DNA of 64,000 nt. It comes from Methanococcoides sp. AM1. Lineage in GTDB: Archaea > Halobacteriota > Methanosarcinia > Methanosarcinales > Methanosarcinaceae. Below, piece by piece: positions 35,761 to 45,074 of this stretch; position 1 is the stretch's first letter; the number at the start of each line of letters is the position of its first letter. Below the pieces are notes generated by a model. That model was not told the origin of the DNA and searched no databases. It saw nothing but the letters and a program-made list of their open reading frames with translations. The position numbers and the translations under genes were made by a program. Location of the stretch: contig NZ_CAAGSW010000002.1 in assembly GCF_900774055.1 (NCBI RefSeq), positions 310,001 to 374,000 on the forward strand. The letters are read 5' to 3'.

Positions 35761-38367
35761 TTATTCTTCATCCTGAATGGCTACTTCAACAGTTATGCCG
35801 CGTTCATTCGCATCCACAATTATTGTGCATCCTTCGGGAGCTTTGCCTTCAACGATCAGTTTTGCAACCGGTGTCTCTACCTCGTTCTGAATTACACGTT
35901 TTAGCGGTCGTGCTCCGAACGACTCGCTGTATCCCGCATCTCCAAGATAATGCTTTGCACCATCAGTGATCTCAAGTGTGATCCTCTTGTCCTTAAGCCT
36001 GTGGACAAGGTCCGCCACCTTGATATCCACTATCTGTACAAGCTGGCCCTTTGTCAGCGGTCTGAAGATCGCCAGCTCATCGATACGGTTGATGAATTCC
36101 GGTCTGAAATGTTTGGTCAGCTCGTTCTGTGCCATCTCCTGCATGCTAGCGTAGTCTTCACCCTTCTCGAGTTTTGAGATGGCGTAGTCCACACAGATGT
36201 TCGATGTCATGATGATCAACGTGTTCTTGAAGTTCACAGTCCTTCCGTGTGAATCTGTCAGGCGCCCGTCATCAAGTATCTGGAGCATGACATTGAACAC
36301 GTCATGATGAGCCTTTTCGATCTCGTCGAACAGGACGACCGAATAAGGTCTCCTGCGCACTGCTTCGGTAAGCTGTCCGCCTTCCTCATGACCGATGTAT
36401 CCTGGTGGTGCACCGATCAGCCTTGAAACGGTGTGTTTTTCCATGTACTCGGACATGTCGATTCGGATCATGTTGTTCTCATCATCGAAGAGCTCAGTTG
36501 CCAGTGCTTTGGCAAGCTCTGTCTTACCCACACCGGTCGGTCCGAGGAAAATGAAACTTCCTATAGGCCTCTTCGGGTCCTTGATGCCTGCATAGGCACG
36601 GATGACCGCGTCAGAGACAGCTTTTACTGTTTCATCCTGTCCGATCAATCTCTCATGGAGCTTGTCTTCCAGATGGGTGAGCTTCTCACGTTCTCCTTCC
36701 ATGAGCTTCGTGATCGGGATGTTCGTCCACTGGCTGACCACCTGTGCTATATCCTCTTCACCAACCTCTTCTTTGAGGAGCATCTCTTCCTGCTGTTCCT
36801 GAAGCTTTGCCTCTTCTTCATTATACTGATGTTCAAGAGGGGTCAGTGTGCCGTATTTCAGCTTTGAGGCCTGTTCGAAGTCACCGCTGTTCTCAGCCAG
36901 TTCAAGCTGGATCTTGATCTCTTCGATCTGCTGTTTTAAGGAACTCAGGTTTGCGATGATATCCTTCTCTCCCTGCCATTTTGCACGCATGGCATCGGAT
37001 TCAGCACGAATGTCCGCAAGCTCCTTTTCAAGATCTGCAAGTCTCTCCTTTGAAACCGCATCTTTTTCTTTCTTGAGTGCTTCGCGTTCCATCTCCAGCT
37101 GCAGGATCTTCCTGTCAGCTTCGTCCAGTTCAGATGGTTTGCTGTCTATGGATGTCCTGACCTTTGCAGCGGCCTCATCCACAAGATCGATGGCTTTGTC
37201 AGGCAGGAACCTGTCTGAGATGTAACGGTCGCTGAGAACCGCTGCTGCCACAAGTGCAGTATCCTTAAGCCTCACTCCGTGGTGGACCTCATATCTTTCT
37301 TTTAATCCTCTCAGGATAGAGATGGTATTCTCAACATCCGGCTGGTCCACCAGTACCGGGAGGAATCTTCTCTCAAGAGCTGCATCTTTTTCGATATATT
37401 TGCGATACTCATCAAGGGTCGTAGCACCGATACAGTGCAGTTCTCCTCTCGCAAGCATCGGTTTTAGCAGGTTGCCTGCATCCATGGCGCCTTCAGTGGC
37501 ACCTGCACCTACAATTGTGTGCAATTCATCGATAAAGAGAATGATCTGTCCTTCGGAGTCTGCAACTTCCTTCAGTACCGCTTTGAGACGTTCCTCGAAC
37601 TCTCCTCTGAACTTTGCTCCTGCGATAAGTGAACCCATGTCAAGTGCGATGATCTTCTTATCTTTCATGGCATCTGGAACATCCCTCTTTGCAATACGCA
37701 ATGCAAGGCCCTCTACAATTGCTGTCTTTCCGACACCGGCTTCTCCGATGAGGACCGGGTTGTTTTTCCTGCGTCGGGAAAGGATCTCGATGGTGTGTCT
37801 TATCTCCTGGTCCCTTCCGATAACAGGGTCTAGTTTTCCCTGTGCAGCAAGTTCGGTAAAGTCAATGCCGTATTTCTTGAGCGGTTCCATAGTATCTTCG
37901 GGATTCTCACTTGTAATGCGTCGGTTCCCCCTTAGTTCTTTTATAGCCTGTAAAGCAGCTTCAAGTGTGATCCCCGCTTCTTCAAGTATGCGATAGCCAG
38001 GGCTTCCTTTTTCTTTTAATAATGCTATGAGTAGGTGCTCTACACTGACATACTCATCGTTCATGGTGCGAGCTTCCTTGTCAGCAGTATCGAGTACCCT
38101 GTTATATGACTGGCTCACGTATGCCTGCTCGTTTCCCGGACCTGAAACCTGCGGCAGTCCGGACAAATGCTCCTCCAGTTTTCGGACAATTGCCTGTGTG
38201 TCAGAGCCCATGTTATTAAGAAGTGTAGGGACAAGACCACTGTCCTGTTCCATTAATGCAAGGAACAGATGTTCACAATCTGTCTGCTGGTTGTAATACC
38301 TTGCAGAAATGGTGAATGACTTCTGGACAGCTTCCTGTGCTTTCTGTGTAAAACGGTTTAGATCCAT
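35761..38367 (-). CDS. clpB: ClpB disaggregase (Hsp100)
   Basis: An 868-residue AAA+ disaggregase. It has the Clp N domain (residues about 1-145), NBD1 with Walker [10 protein letters not shown], a coiled-coil middle domain (about 400-530) and NBD2 with Walker [10 protein letters not shown]. It pulls aggregated proteins apart with DnaK. ClpB is common in Methanosarcinaceae and is likely bacterial in origin. AAGGAGGTTC before the ATG is a strong ribosome site. It is divergent from a winged-helix regulator gene, with an 8-bp palindrome beside its TATA box. Confidence 0.96.
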   Translation of the reverse strand: MDLNRFTQKAQEAVQKSFTISARYYNQQTDCEHLFLALMEQDSGLVPTLLNNMGSDTQAIVRKLEEHLSGLPQVSGPGNEQAYVSQSYNRVLDTADKEARTMNDEYVSVEHLLIALLKEKGSPGYRILEEAGITLEAALQAIKELRGNRRITSENPEDTMEPLKKYGIDFTELAAQGKLDPVIGRDQEIRHTIEILSRRRKNNPVLIGEAGVGKTAIVEGLALRIAKRDVPDAMKDKKIIALDMGSLIAGAKFRGEFEERLKAVLKEVADSEGQIILFIDELHTIVGAGATEGAMDAGNLLKPMLARGELHCIGATTLDEYRKYIEKDAALERRFLPVLVDQPDVENTISILRGLKERYEVHHGVRLKDTALVAAAVLSDRYISDRFLPDKAIDLVDEAAAKVRTSIDSKPSELDEADRKILQLEMEREALKKEKDAVSKERLADLEKELADIRAESDAMRAKWQGEKDIIANLSSLKQQIEEIKIQLELAENSGDFEQASKLKYGTLTPLEHQYNEEEAKLQEQQEEMLLKEEVGEEDIAQVVSQWTNIPITKLMEGEREKLTHLEDKLHERLIGQDETVKAVSDAVIRAYAGIKDPKRPIGSFIFLGPTGVGKTELAKALATELFDDENNMIRIDMSEYMEKHTVSRLIGAPPGYIGHEEGGQLTEAVRRRPYSVVLFDEIEKAHHDVFNVMLQILDDGRLTDSHGRTVNFKNTLIIMTSNICVDYAISKLEKGEDYASMQEMAQNELTKHFRPEFINRIDELAIFRPLTKGQLVQIVDIKVADLVHRLKDKRITLEITDGAKHYLGDAGYSESFGARPLKRVIQNEVETPVAKLIVEGKAPEGCTIIVDANERGITVEVAIQDEE

Positions 38368-38415
38368 TTGAACCTCCTTATGTTATTGGTTATGTAATGG
38401 TTTCTTCTACGTCAT

Positions 38416-38430
38416 GTGATCACTATATGG
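38416..38430 (-). promoter_or_regulatory. clpB promoter: TATA box with an adjacent palindrome
   Basis: On the minus strand CCATATAG (about 38423-38430) is a TATA-like box 55-60 bases ahead of the clpB ATG at 38367, so initiation would fall near 38401. The perfect palindrome GTGATCAC at 38416-38423 lies between them, a place where a bound repressor would block initiation. The divergent regulator at 38697 is a candidate binder. Confidence 0.4.
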
Positions 38431-38666
38431 ATTACATGCGCGTACTCAGCGATGACCCGATTGCATCATTAAAGCATACTCCCCTTGCTCATTTGATGGC
38501 ATAATTATATTTTCAGGTCACAACCGGTCATATTTGTGAATTGCATGATTTACACTTCAAATTATCTGTCTTAGTATTTAAGTGTTTTGTATATATTGCA
38601 AATTAAACTCGATTTTATAGTTTTCATATTAATTTTATCGATATGATTTGTACAAAAATGAAAAGG

Positions 38667-38673
38667 TATATAT
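38667..38673 (+). promoter_or_regulatory. TATA box of the winged-helix regulator
   Basis: TATATAT is centred 27 bases before the ATG at 38697, so transcription should start at or within a base or two of the start codon: a leaderless mRNA. This supports 38697 over the upstream in-frame ATG at 38643. Confidence 0.5.
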
Positions 38674-38696
38674 GTTGTAAAATCAATGTATCTTTG

Positions 38697-39104
38697 ATGG
38701 CTCGTCAAATCATCCTTATCAATATTGAAAAACCCGTGGAAAAGGACCTTGAGAAAGATATCCATTGGGTTTGCGATAGTTTTGGTCTTTCCTCAGGAAG
38801 GGATGTCGAAGACATCTCCAAAAAGATAGTCATGGGCCTGCTTTCAAATCTGTCCCGTGATGAAGGAGTTACCTCTGAAATGCTTGCGCGTTCTCTGGAT
38901 ATCAACTTACCTCGTCTAAATCATCATCTTCGCAACCTTATAGGGTCGGGTCTTGTCTACCGAAGAAAAAAAATGCTATATCTTCGTGGTGGAAGCCTTA
39001 AAGCCGCGGTCTGCGAGATGAGAAAAGATTCTGAAAGGATATTCGATGAGCTGGAACAAATTGCAGAAGAGATAGACGATGAGGTCGGTTTGATGAGTAG
39101 GTGA
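38697..39104 (+). CDS. Winged-helix transcriptional regulator, divergent from clpB
   Basis: A 135-residue protein with a winged-helix domain in its middle (about residues 45-100): GVTSEMLARSLDINLPRLNHHLRNLIGSGLVYRRKK reads as helix-turn-helix plus wing. The C-terminus is a charged helix that could dimerise (RIFDELEQIAEEIDDEV). No ligand domain or metal-binding Cys set is visible. The back-to-back position with clpB suggests a heat-shock or protein-quality regulator analogous to HSR1 of Archaeoglobus, but that is inference, and homology to HSR1 is not demonstrated. Confidence 0.75.
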   Translation: MARQIILINIEKPVEKDLEKDIHWVCDSFGLSSGRDVEDISKKIVMGLLSNLSRDEGVTSEMLARSLDINLPRLNHHLRNLIGSGLVYRRKKMLYLRGGSLKAAVCEMRKDSERIFDELEQIAEEIDDEVGLMSR

Positions 39105-39274
39105 GCTTACTCATCTTGATTTTCAAAAGACTGGCCTATAGTTCGCCATCCTTATATATTGCTTGTTTATATAATATGAATTGAATGATTGTGGGGACAA
39201 TTGTTCATATTGGGTGAACGGGAGGGATTGTTATCATTGCAAATGGTGAATCCGAGGTAGATGATGAGCTTAGC

Positions 39275-40426
39275 GTGGATTCGTTGATTTCATCTTTTAA
39301 AGATAGGTGCAACGAAGAAATATCCGAACATCATATAGCGGAGAATCTGTCAAATAATAATTATTTCCTTCTAAGGAACGTTCTGGAATCTACGGATGAT
39401 GGAATTTCTTTTTTTGATAACAACGGGACTATCCGGCTGGTGAACAATAAGTTCAGGGAGATCTGGAATATTCCTGATGATGCCGACACTGAGAAGAACT
39501 ACATTGATGCATTTGTCAAATATGGTTTAGCTCAACTGAAAAATCCGGATCACATCCTTTCAAAGATCAGGAGATTTCCACGATCAGCTGAAAATAGTTC
39601 CGATGTCCTTTATTTCAAGGACGGTCGAATATTTGAGTACCATCTTTTCCCTGTTGTTACGGAGGGGGTCATCAAGGGGCATGTTTGTAGTTATCGTGAT
39701 ATCACCAGGAGGAAAAAGGCAGAGTCCGATTTTCAGGAATACGCCCGGGAACTGGAACGATCAAATGAGATCAAAGACCTGTTCACTGATATTATACGGC
39801 ATGATCTGCTTAATCCTGCAGGCCTTGTAAAGGGGTTTGTGGAAATATTGCTTAAGAGGGAGTTCGATCCGGACACTACTGAAAAGCTCTGTGCTATTAA
39901 AAGAAGTAACCGAAAGCTTATTGAAATGATCGAATCAGCTTCTAAGCTTTCAAGGCTGGAATCCATTAGTGAACTGGAATTCAGGGAGTTTGATGTTGGT
40001 GGATTTATGAGGATGGCAGTAGAGGCTCTCCATGGTCAGTTCGAAAGTAAACATATAGTTCTTGAAAACAATATAACTGGTGCACATAAAGCAAAAATAA
40101 GTCCGATTATAGAAGAGGTCTTTGTGAATTTGCTTTCAAATGCAGTAAAATATAGTCCTGAGAACAGCAAGGTGATCGTTGGTATTCTTGACAACGGTGA
40201 TAGGTGGAAGGTAACAGTAACCGATTTCGGTGAAGGGGTTGCTGATGAGGACAAACCATACGTTTTCGAAAGATTCAAGCGTGTTAACAAGGTTGCAGTG
40301 AAAGGAACAGGTTTGGGTCTTGCTATTGTCAAAAGGATAATTGACCTGCATGGTGGCGAAGTGGGTGTGGAGGACAATTCTGAAGGAAAAGGAAGTGTTT
40401 TCTGGGTAACAGTGAAGAAGGCCTGA
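39275..40426 (+). CDS. Soluble PAS-domain sensor histidine kinase
   Basis: A 383-residue histidine kinase with no membrane segment, so it senses an internal signal. PAS domain about residues 30-150, phospho-acceptor His176 in IIRHDLLNPAG, and an ATPase domain about 270-383 with N-box NLLSNAVKYS, G1 DFGEGVAD and G2 KGTGLGLAIVKR. The start is unsure: GTG at 39275 has no close ribosome site, while the frame is open upstream past GGAGGG at 39221-39226 without an ATG/GTG/TTG in frame. TATA-like boxes at about 39152 and 39166 are upstream. No response regulator gene is adjacent. Confidence 0.85.
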   Translation: MDSLISSFKDRCNEEISEHHIAENLSNNNYFLLRNVLESTDDGISFFDNNGTIRLVNNKFREIWNIPDDADTEKNYIDAFVKYGLAQLKNPDHILSKIRRFPRSAENSSDVLYFKDGRIFEYHLFPVVTEGVIKGHVCSYRDITRRKKAESDFQEYARELERSNEIKDLFTDIIRHDLLNPAGLVKGFVEILLKREFDPDTTEKLCAIKRSNRKLIEMIESASKLSRLESISELEFREFDVGGFMRMAVEALHGQFESKHIVLENNITGAHKAKISPIIEEVFVNLLSNAVKYSPENSKVIVGILDNGDRWKVTVTDFGEGVADEDKPYVFERFKRVNKVAVKGTGLGLAIVKRIIDLHGGEVGVEDNSEGKGSVFWVTVKKA

Positions 40427-40519
40427 TCTTTTTTCCTGATCGTACTAATTTTAAGGGACCGTATTGGCTTTATATTTTTAGGTCAATTCCGTTGCAGCAA
40501 TGATCATGGTAGGTAACAT

Positions 40520-40876
40520 ATGGCCGAAAACACAATAACCGACAGGGATAACGTTTTTTTTGAAGCTGGAATTAAACTTGGAGCTTTGTATCATCAGTTC
40601 ACCGGTTCTCCTGTGAGCCTGAGGACGGTGGAAAGTCTTGAGACTGCTATTGCGCAGAGCATCTCTGTGCAGCCCTGTGTTGAAAAGATAACCGTTTCTA
40701 TCGACAGGGATATGGTACGTTCAAAGCTTAATGATGAATTTGGTTACTGTGAGCTGGAAGGTCGCATGCTCAATGTCCAGATCGATGCAAAATACGGCTC
40801 CGTAAGAGCCCATGTCTCAATGGAGTTCAATAAAGAGCTGGATTATCCGTTAATGAAAATAGATAAGGTCTACTGA
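40520..40876 (+). CDS. mptD: Archaeal dihydroneopterin aldolase MptD
   Basis: A 118-residue protein matching the archaeal MptD family (MJ1585-like), which cleaves 7,8-dihydroneopterin to 6-hydroxymethyldihydropterin for methanopterin synthesis. The conserved IKLGALYHQFTGSPVS stretch (about residues 18-33) and SLETAIAQSI are recognisable. It has no similarity to bacterial FolB. AGGT precedes the ATG. It stands alone between the kinase and hisC; a small hairpin follows it. Confidence 0.88.
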   Translation: MAENTITDRDNVFFEAGIKLGALYHQFTGSPVSLRTVESLETAIAQSISVQPCVEKITVSIDRDMVRSKLNDEFGYCELEGRMLNVQIDAKYGSVRAHVSMEFNKELDYPLMKIDKVY

Positions 40877-40877
40877 C

Positions 40878-40892
40878 TGCCTTTATCAGGCA
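40878..40892. terminator. Small hairpin between mptD and hisC
   Basis: TGCCT-TTATC-AGGCA is a 5-bp stem that can extend by GA/TC across one mismatch. It lies directly after the mptD stop in the 47-base gap between convergent genes. A weak terminator candidate. Confidence 0.35.
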
Positions 40893-40923
40893 ATCAGATG
40901 GAAGACCTTAAGATGTTAATGGG

Positions 40924-42012
40924 TTAAATGGAAGTGAAACCTTCCACAACCTTTTTGTTCTGTTCTTCTGTGCCAATGGTAATTCGTATGAGTGAATCTC
41001 CCGCATTGGCAAAGGAAGTGCAGTCACGCACAATGATCCCTTTTTTAAGTAATTCTGTGGTAATATCACGTGCTTTGTGTGGGGCTACGTCAACAAGGAC
41101 AAAGTTTGCCTGGGTGTCATAGACCTTGAACGGGATGTTATCCTGAAGATATTTCTTACCCGCACGAGCCAGTTCAATGCTCCTGTTCAGGTGTTCGGTA
41201 TCTGAAAGTGCAGCAACACCTGCAGAGACTGCTGCGGTGCTGACATTGAATGGAGTTGCTATCTTCATGTATTCTTCCCTGAGCCATATTGGAAGCATTC
41301 CGTATCCGATCCTCATTCCGGCAAGACCGAATGCTTTTGAGAATGTCCTTCCGACAATGATGTTGTCATATTCCGGAACAAGGTGTGCGATATTCTTGTC
41401 AGAAAATTCCACGTATGCTTCATCAACGAATACAAGGGCTTTAGTGGCTTCTGCGATCCGGAGTATGTCCTCTTCCGGTACAACATTACCTGAAGGGTTG
41501 TTTGGTGAGCACAGGAAGATGATCTTTGTGAGTGGTGTGATGGCATCAAGTACTTTTTCAACGTCCACTGAGAAGTCTTCTTCACGCTGGACGTAAATAG
41601 GAATTGCACCGTTTGCACGTGCAGAGATCTCGTAGTAGGAGAATGTCGGTGTTGTAAGGATGACCTCATCACCGCGGCTGATGACAAGTCTTGTGAGGCC
41701 GTCCAGAAGTCCGTCCATGCCGGGACCTGAAGCTACGATGTGATCAGCAGTTATCCCCGTGTATTTGGATATCGCTTCTACAAGCTCACGTGCATCTGCT
41801 GAAGGGTAAATACTGATCCCCTGTGCATCTTTTATTAGTGCTTCCACTGCTTTTGGTGAAGGTCCCAGTGGGTTCTCGTTCGAACCGAGTTTGATGACCG
41901 ATGCAGGGTCCAGTCCATAGACTCTTACAATATCATCAATTGATTTGCCCGGAACATACTTTGCAATGGATGCAACTTCTTCTTTTATCAGTTCATATCT
42001 GGGCAAGTACAT
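40924..42012 (-). CDS. hisC: Histidinol-phosphate aminotransferase
   Basis: A 362-residue class I/II PLP aminotransferase of histidine biosynthesis. Landmarks: [14 protein letters not shown] near residue 35, SPNNPSGN (about 155-162), the Asp in FVDEAYVEF, the PLP lysine in [19 protein letters not shown] and the Arg in SLIRITIGT. The ATG at 42012 gives [12 protein letters not shown], where homology begins; the longer frame (to 42132) lies inside argD. It overlaps argD by 20 bases. Other his genes are absent, so an alternative aromatic aminotransferase role cannot be fully excluded. Confidence 0.9.
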   Translation of the reverse strand: MYLPRYELIKEEVASIAKYVPGKSIDDIVRVYGLDPASVIKLGSNENPLGPSPKAVEALIKDAQGISIYPSADARELVEAISKYTGITADHIVASGPGMDGLLDGLTRLVISRGDEVILTTPTFSYYEISARANGAIPIYVQREEDFSVDVEKVLDAITPLTKIIFLCSPNNPSGNVVPEEDILRIAEATKALVFVDEAYVEFSDKNIAHLVPEYDNIIVGRTFSKAFGLAGMRIGYGMLPIWLREEYMKIATPFNVSTAAVSAGVAALSDTEHLNRSIELARAGKKYLQDNIPFKVYDTQANFVLVDVAPHKARDITTELLKKGIIVRDCTSFANAGDSLIRITIGTEEQNKKVVEGFTSI

Positions 42013-43165
42013 CCACCACCGTGTCGATCTGTTCTTTGGTGATAACCAGAGGAGGTGCGATACGGATAACTTTCTCGGATGTGCAGTTAAGGAGCACACC
42101 ATTTTCTCTTGCAAGGTCCACAATGTCTGCACAGGGTTTGTTGATCTCCACGCCTATCATGAGTCCGCGTCCACGAACTTCCACAATGTTGTCAAGCTCA
42201 AGTAACCTGAGCTTGTCCATGAAATACTCTCCCTTCTGTGCTGAGTGCTCCACAAGACCTTCGTCCCTGATCACATTAATGGATGCAAGGGATGCTGCAC
42301 ATGCCAGTGGCCCGCCTCCGAAGGTTGCAGCATGCTGGCTCTTTCCAAAGGATATGCCATCACGTGCCACAATAGCACCCATTGGGAATCCTCCGCCGAT
42401 TGCTTTTGCCATGGTCATGATGTCCGGAACTACCTTTGAATGGTCTTTACAGAACCATTTTCCTGTCCTTCCAAAACCGGTCTGGACCTCATCGAATATC
42501 AGGAGCATGTCGTTCTCATCACAGATCTCACGTACCTCTTTGAGATACTCGTCTGATGGGACATTGATACCGCCTTCTCCCTGTATGGGTTCTACGATAA
42601 CTGCTGCAGTATCTTTTGTTATTTCATCCCTGATCGCCTGTGCATCGTTGTAGGCAACAAACTTTTCCCCCTGTATAAGAGGTTCAAACGGTGTCCTGTA
42701 AATGGATTTGTGTGTTACTGTAAGAGAACCCATTGTACGGCCATGGAATGAGTGTTCCGCTGCGATGAACTCGGTCTTTCCTGTTGTGACCCTTGCCAGT
42801 TTCATTGCGGCCTCAACGGCTTCGGTACCGGAGTTACAGAAGAATGCACGGCCCATGCTGGTAATATTGATAAGTTCCTCGGCAAGTTGTGCCTGCACAT
42901 CGGTATAGTATATGTTTGAAACGTGTATGAGCTTCTCTGCCTGTTTGCTGATCGCCTCTACGACGCGAGGGTGGCAGTGTCCCACATTGTTTACGGCAAT
43001 TCCTGCCACACAATCAATGAACTCATTACCGTTGATATCGCGGACAACTGAACCTTTCCCACTCTCAAGAGCGATGGGTTGGCGTGTGTATGTCTGCATT
43101 ACGTACTTTCCGTCCTTTTCTACAATTGATTTGTAATCCTTTGATAGGGTAGTCTCTTTGGTCAT
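41993..43165 (-). CDS. argD: Acetylornithine aminotransferase
   Basis: A 390-residue class III PLP aminotransferase of arginine biosynthesis, converting N-acetylglutamate semialdehyde to N-acetylornithine. Features: [28 protein letters not shown], the PLP region [13 protein letters not shown] and the catalytic lysine in [15 protein letters not shown]. The ATG at 43165 has GAGGG upstream; a TTG at 43177 is the alternative. It overlaps hisC by 20 bases and follows the bactofilin-like gene by 27. Confidence 0.93.
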   Translation of the reverse strand: MTKETTLSKDYKSIVEKDGKYVMQTYTRQPIALESGKGSVVRDINGNEFIDCVAGIAVNNVGHCHPRVVEAISKQAEKLIHVSNIYYTDVQAQLAEELINITSMGRAFFCNSGTEAVEAAMKLARVTTGKTEFIAAEHSFHGRTMGSLTVTHKSIYRTPFEPLIQGEKFVAYNDAQAIRDEITKDTAAVIVEPIQGEGGINVPSDEYLKEVREICDENDMLLIFDEVQTGFGRTGKWFCKDHSKVVPDIMTMAKAIGGGFPMGAIVARDGISFGKSQHAATFGGGPLACAASLASINVIRDEGLVEHSAQKGEYFMDKLRLLELDNIVEVRGRGLMIGVEINKPCADIVDLARENGVLLNCTSEKVIRIAPPLVITKEQIDTVVDVLAQI

Positions 43166-43192
43166 AGAATCCCTCAAAATTAGTTATGTTCG

Positions 43193-44089
43193 TCAAATAT
43201 CGAGTGTCATCAGTTCTTTTTCGTTGAGGACATCCTCTTCTTCACGCTCGAAGACTATCCCGCCTGATGCTCTCATGACACCGTCCACACGTGCGCTTTC
43301 ATGTATCCTTATGGAACTGGCATTTATCTCTCCAAGAACGTGTGTACCTTTATGGATATGTACATTTCCACGTGAAACTATGTTTCCGTGTATGGTATTG
43401 TTCTCACCAAGGTTCACGGCGTCCATGGTACGTATGCTTCCGTAGAGCGTAGTGCCATTTGCCAGATCAAGCGACGTAGCGCGTATGTTCCCCACAAGGC
43501 GGCAATCACTTCCGATAACAGCATTTGAAGGGACCCTTATTGAATCGATGGATATCTTGGAGCCGTTTGGTATGATCATGGCAGCAGTGCCGATGGTCTC
43601 AACTTCTTCATCAAACATCTCGCTTAATGCCTTTTCGACCTCTTCGTCCTTGCCCATGCGCAAAAGTTCGGTCAGGTACAGGAATAGATATGCGATTACA
43701 GGAACCGGATTCCTTACAACGATCCATCCCTTTGCCTCGAATCCGTCACTGATCTTTACATTGTTGCCGATATCAAGGTCACCTTTGACCACAAGCTTCC
43801 CGTCAATGGAGACGAACTCTCCGATGTAGGCGTTCTCTTTTGTCTTGACAGTTCCGCCAATGTGGGACCAGATATCGATCCTGATATCAGATCTGGCATT
43901 GATATCGCCGGAAACCTCAACCCTTTCTCCGAGGATCGCAGAATCAGCTATCAGGCCATATCGTACATCTGAATGGTTACCTACTATGATGTCTCCATCC
44001 AGCACAATATTGTGCTCTTCCATTTTTGTATTGTCCGGAATGACAAACGTTTTAAAGAGTTCCTCTTCTGCGATGATTTCACCCTCCAA
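43193..44089 (-). CDS. Bactofilin-like polymer-forming beta-helix protein
   Basis: A 298-residue protein with two right/left-handed beta-helix-like repeat regions (about residues 20-125 and 170-285) of the V-x-G-D/N-I pattern typical of bactofilins and hexapeptide proteins, separated by a hydrophobic helix (PVIAYLFLYLTELL) and a charged helix. The first ATG is at residue 23, yet conserved-looking sequence begins earlier, so TTG at 44089 is used; GGAGGGTGAA immediately after it looks like a ribosome site for a rarer start. A TATA box at 44108-44115 fits a leaderless TTG start. Probably a surface or cytoskeletal scaffold; function inferred only. Confidence 0.75.
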   Translation of the reverse strand: MEGEIIAEEELFKTFVIPDNTKMEEHNIVLDGDIIVGNHSDVRYGLIADSAILGERVEVSGDINARSDIRIDIWSHIGGTVKTKENAYIGEFVSIDGKLVVKGDLDIGNNVKISDGFEAKGWIVVRNPVPVIAYLFLYLTELLRMGKDEEVEKALSEMFDEEVETIGTAAMIIPNGSKISIDSIRVPSNAVIGSDCRLVGNIRATSLDLANGTTLYGSIRTMDAVNLGENNTIHGNIVSRGNVHIHKGTHVLGEINASSIRIHESARVDGVMRASGGIVFEREEEDVLNEKELMTLDI

Positions 44090-44107
44090 CGAGATGAATT
44101 TGAGGCG

Positions 44108-44115
44108 ATATATAA
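44108..44115 (-). promoter_or_regulatory. Putative TATA box of the bactofilin-like gene
   Basis: On the minus strand TTATATAT lies about 23 bases before TTG at 44089. Initiation would fall close to that codon. Confidence 0.4.
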
Positions 44116-44197
44116 GTTCACAGCTTATTTAACCTGTTGCTATATGTATATTTTGACGTTAGCCCCATCTGACGGGACCTTCCGGATGCCTGCAGGG

Positions 44198-44668
44198 TTA
44201 CTGTTCACATCCACAACGTACGTCCACTGCAGCGCCTGTATCAAGTGCTTCAACCTCATCGGGTGAAAGCATGAGCTGTCCTGTAGCAATGGCCTTATCG
44301 TTCTCATCTACAATGATGACCTCATCACCGCTTCGAAGACCGGGGTCTATGGATGTCACATGTTTTGCGAATGTGGTCTTTCCCTTTGAAACAAATGGTA
44401 CTGCATCATCGCATACTGTTACCCTTAAGGCTGGTGCAGGAACGTGTGAGTGGATCGCTGTAGCCGCTTCCATGCTAAGTGTGAACATTCCATCCCTTGC
44501 TCTTGCTGTTGCAATACGCTTGCCATCGATCATGATCTGCCTGATACGTTTTGTCCTTGAGAGTTGGAATGTCACGTCATCAGAAAAAAGAATCTCTCCG
44601 CATCCTTTGCCGAACTGGTAGTCAGCCATAATACGAACCTTTTTGATCATCTTCGTCTTTTTATCCAT
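44198..44668 (-). CDS. Stand-alone PUA-domain RNA-binding protein
   Basis: A 156-residue protein resembling the C-terminal portion of archaeosine tRNA-guanine transglycosylase: a small alpha/beta domain (about residues 10-75, DYQFGKGCGEILF) followed by a PUA domain (about 78-150, RVTVCDDAVPFVSKGKTTFAKHV, GLRSGDEVIIVDENDKAIATG). The catalytic TGT domain is absent. PUA domains bind structured RNA, often tRNA. First of a minus-strand series with the bactofilin-like gene, argD and hisC. The 406 bases upstream hold nested inverted repeats. Confidence 0.82.
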   Translation of the reverse strand: MDKKTKMIKKVRIMADYQFGKGCGEILFSDDVTFQLSRTKRIRQIMIDGKRIATARARDGMFTLSMEAATAIHSHVPAPALRVTVCDDAVPFVSKGKTTFAKHVTSIDPGLRSGDEVIIVDENDKAIATGQLMLSPDEVEALDTGAAVDVRCGCEQ

Positions 44669-45074
44669 GGGCGCAAGATTAAGGATAGAGCTTAAAATGG
44701 TTGACGGTCGGATATTGAAAAAAGGAGTTGCAATAAAATTCTACTAACTTCTTTTATATTTAAATGATATCGAACATCTTTAAATATCATTATCTCTATT
44801 TATTATTTGAGGAAGCGGACAGATTGCTTGCAAACTTTTGTGTTGTAAATGACTGTAATCAAGCAAACCATTCATCCCCTCAAACAAAGCCGTTTCCTCA
44901 CTCTCTTGTAGTTTTTTCTTATAAATATTTCTTAATGTCTTTCTGTTGTTCTTCTTTTGTTTCTAGTGATATTTCTTTGATGTTTTAACTTCTCTTAATA
45001 TTTAGACAACTCTAAGCAAAGCTATGCTGTTCTAATATCTTACCCGATCAGTTCTTAAGGAATATTCTGTCGGA
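44669..45074. other. 406-base gene-free region between PUA gene and rtcB
   Basis: No convincing gene: a 74-residue frame (44764-44988, plus) is dominated by aromatic and hydrophobic residues without coding character. The first half holds the candidate RNA described separately; the second half (44925-45074) is T-rich with short repeats such as GATCAG but nothing recognisable. Confidence 0.6.
44753..44920 (+). ncRNA. Candidate structured RNA in the PUA/rtcB gap
   Basis: A 406-base gene-free gap (44669-45074) contains, in order, the AT box TTTATATT (44753-44760), an 8-bp inverted repeat AATGATAT/ATATCATT (44763-44770, 44784-44791), an 11-bp stem TGAGGAAGCGG/CCGTTTCCTCA (44808-44818, 44890-44900; one G-T pair), and inside it a perfect 7-bp stem TTGCTTG/CAAGCAA (44824-44830, 44860-44866), followed by a T-rich tract. 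That is promoter, structure and terminator in the right order on the plus strand for a roughly 130-base RNA. Minus-strand orientation, as a leader of the PUA gene, is also possible. No known family recognised. Confidence 0.45.

Larger units (their letters stand above)
38368..38696. other. Divergent intergenic region clpB/regulator (329 bases)
   Basis: AT-rich stretch holding the promoters of clpB (minus) and the winged-helix gene (plus) but no gene. Apart from the TATA boxes and GTGATCAC, a short frame at 38571-38765 on the minus strand has no coding character. No bacterial CIRCE element was recognised. Confidence 0.5.

Noticed and set aside
44764-44988. 74-residue coding frame in the PUA/rtcB gap
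   Set aside because: It has no ribosome site, odd composition and overlaps the inverted repeats.
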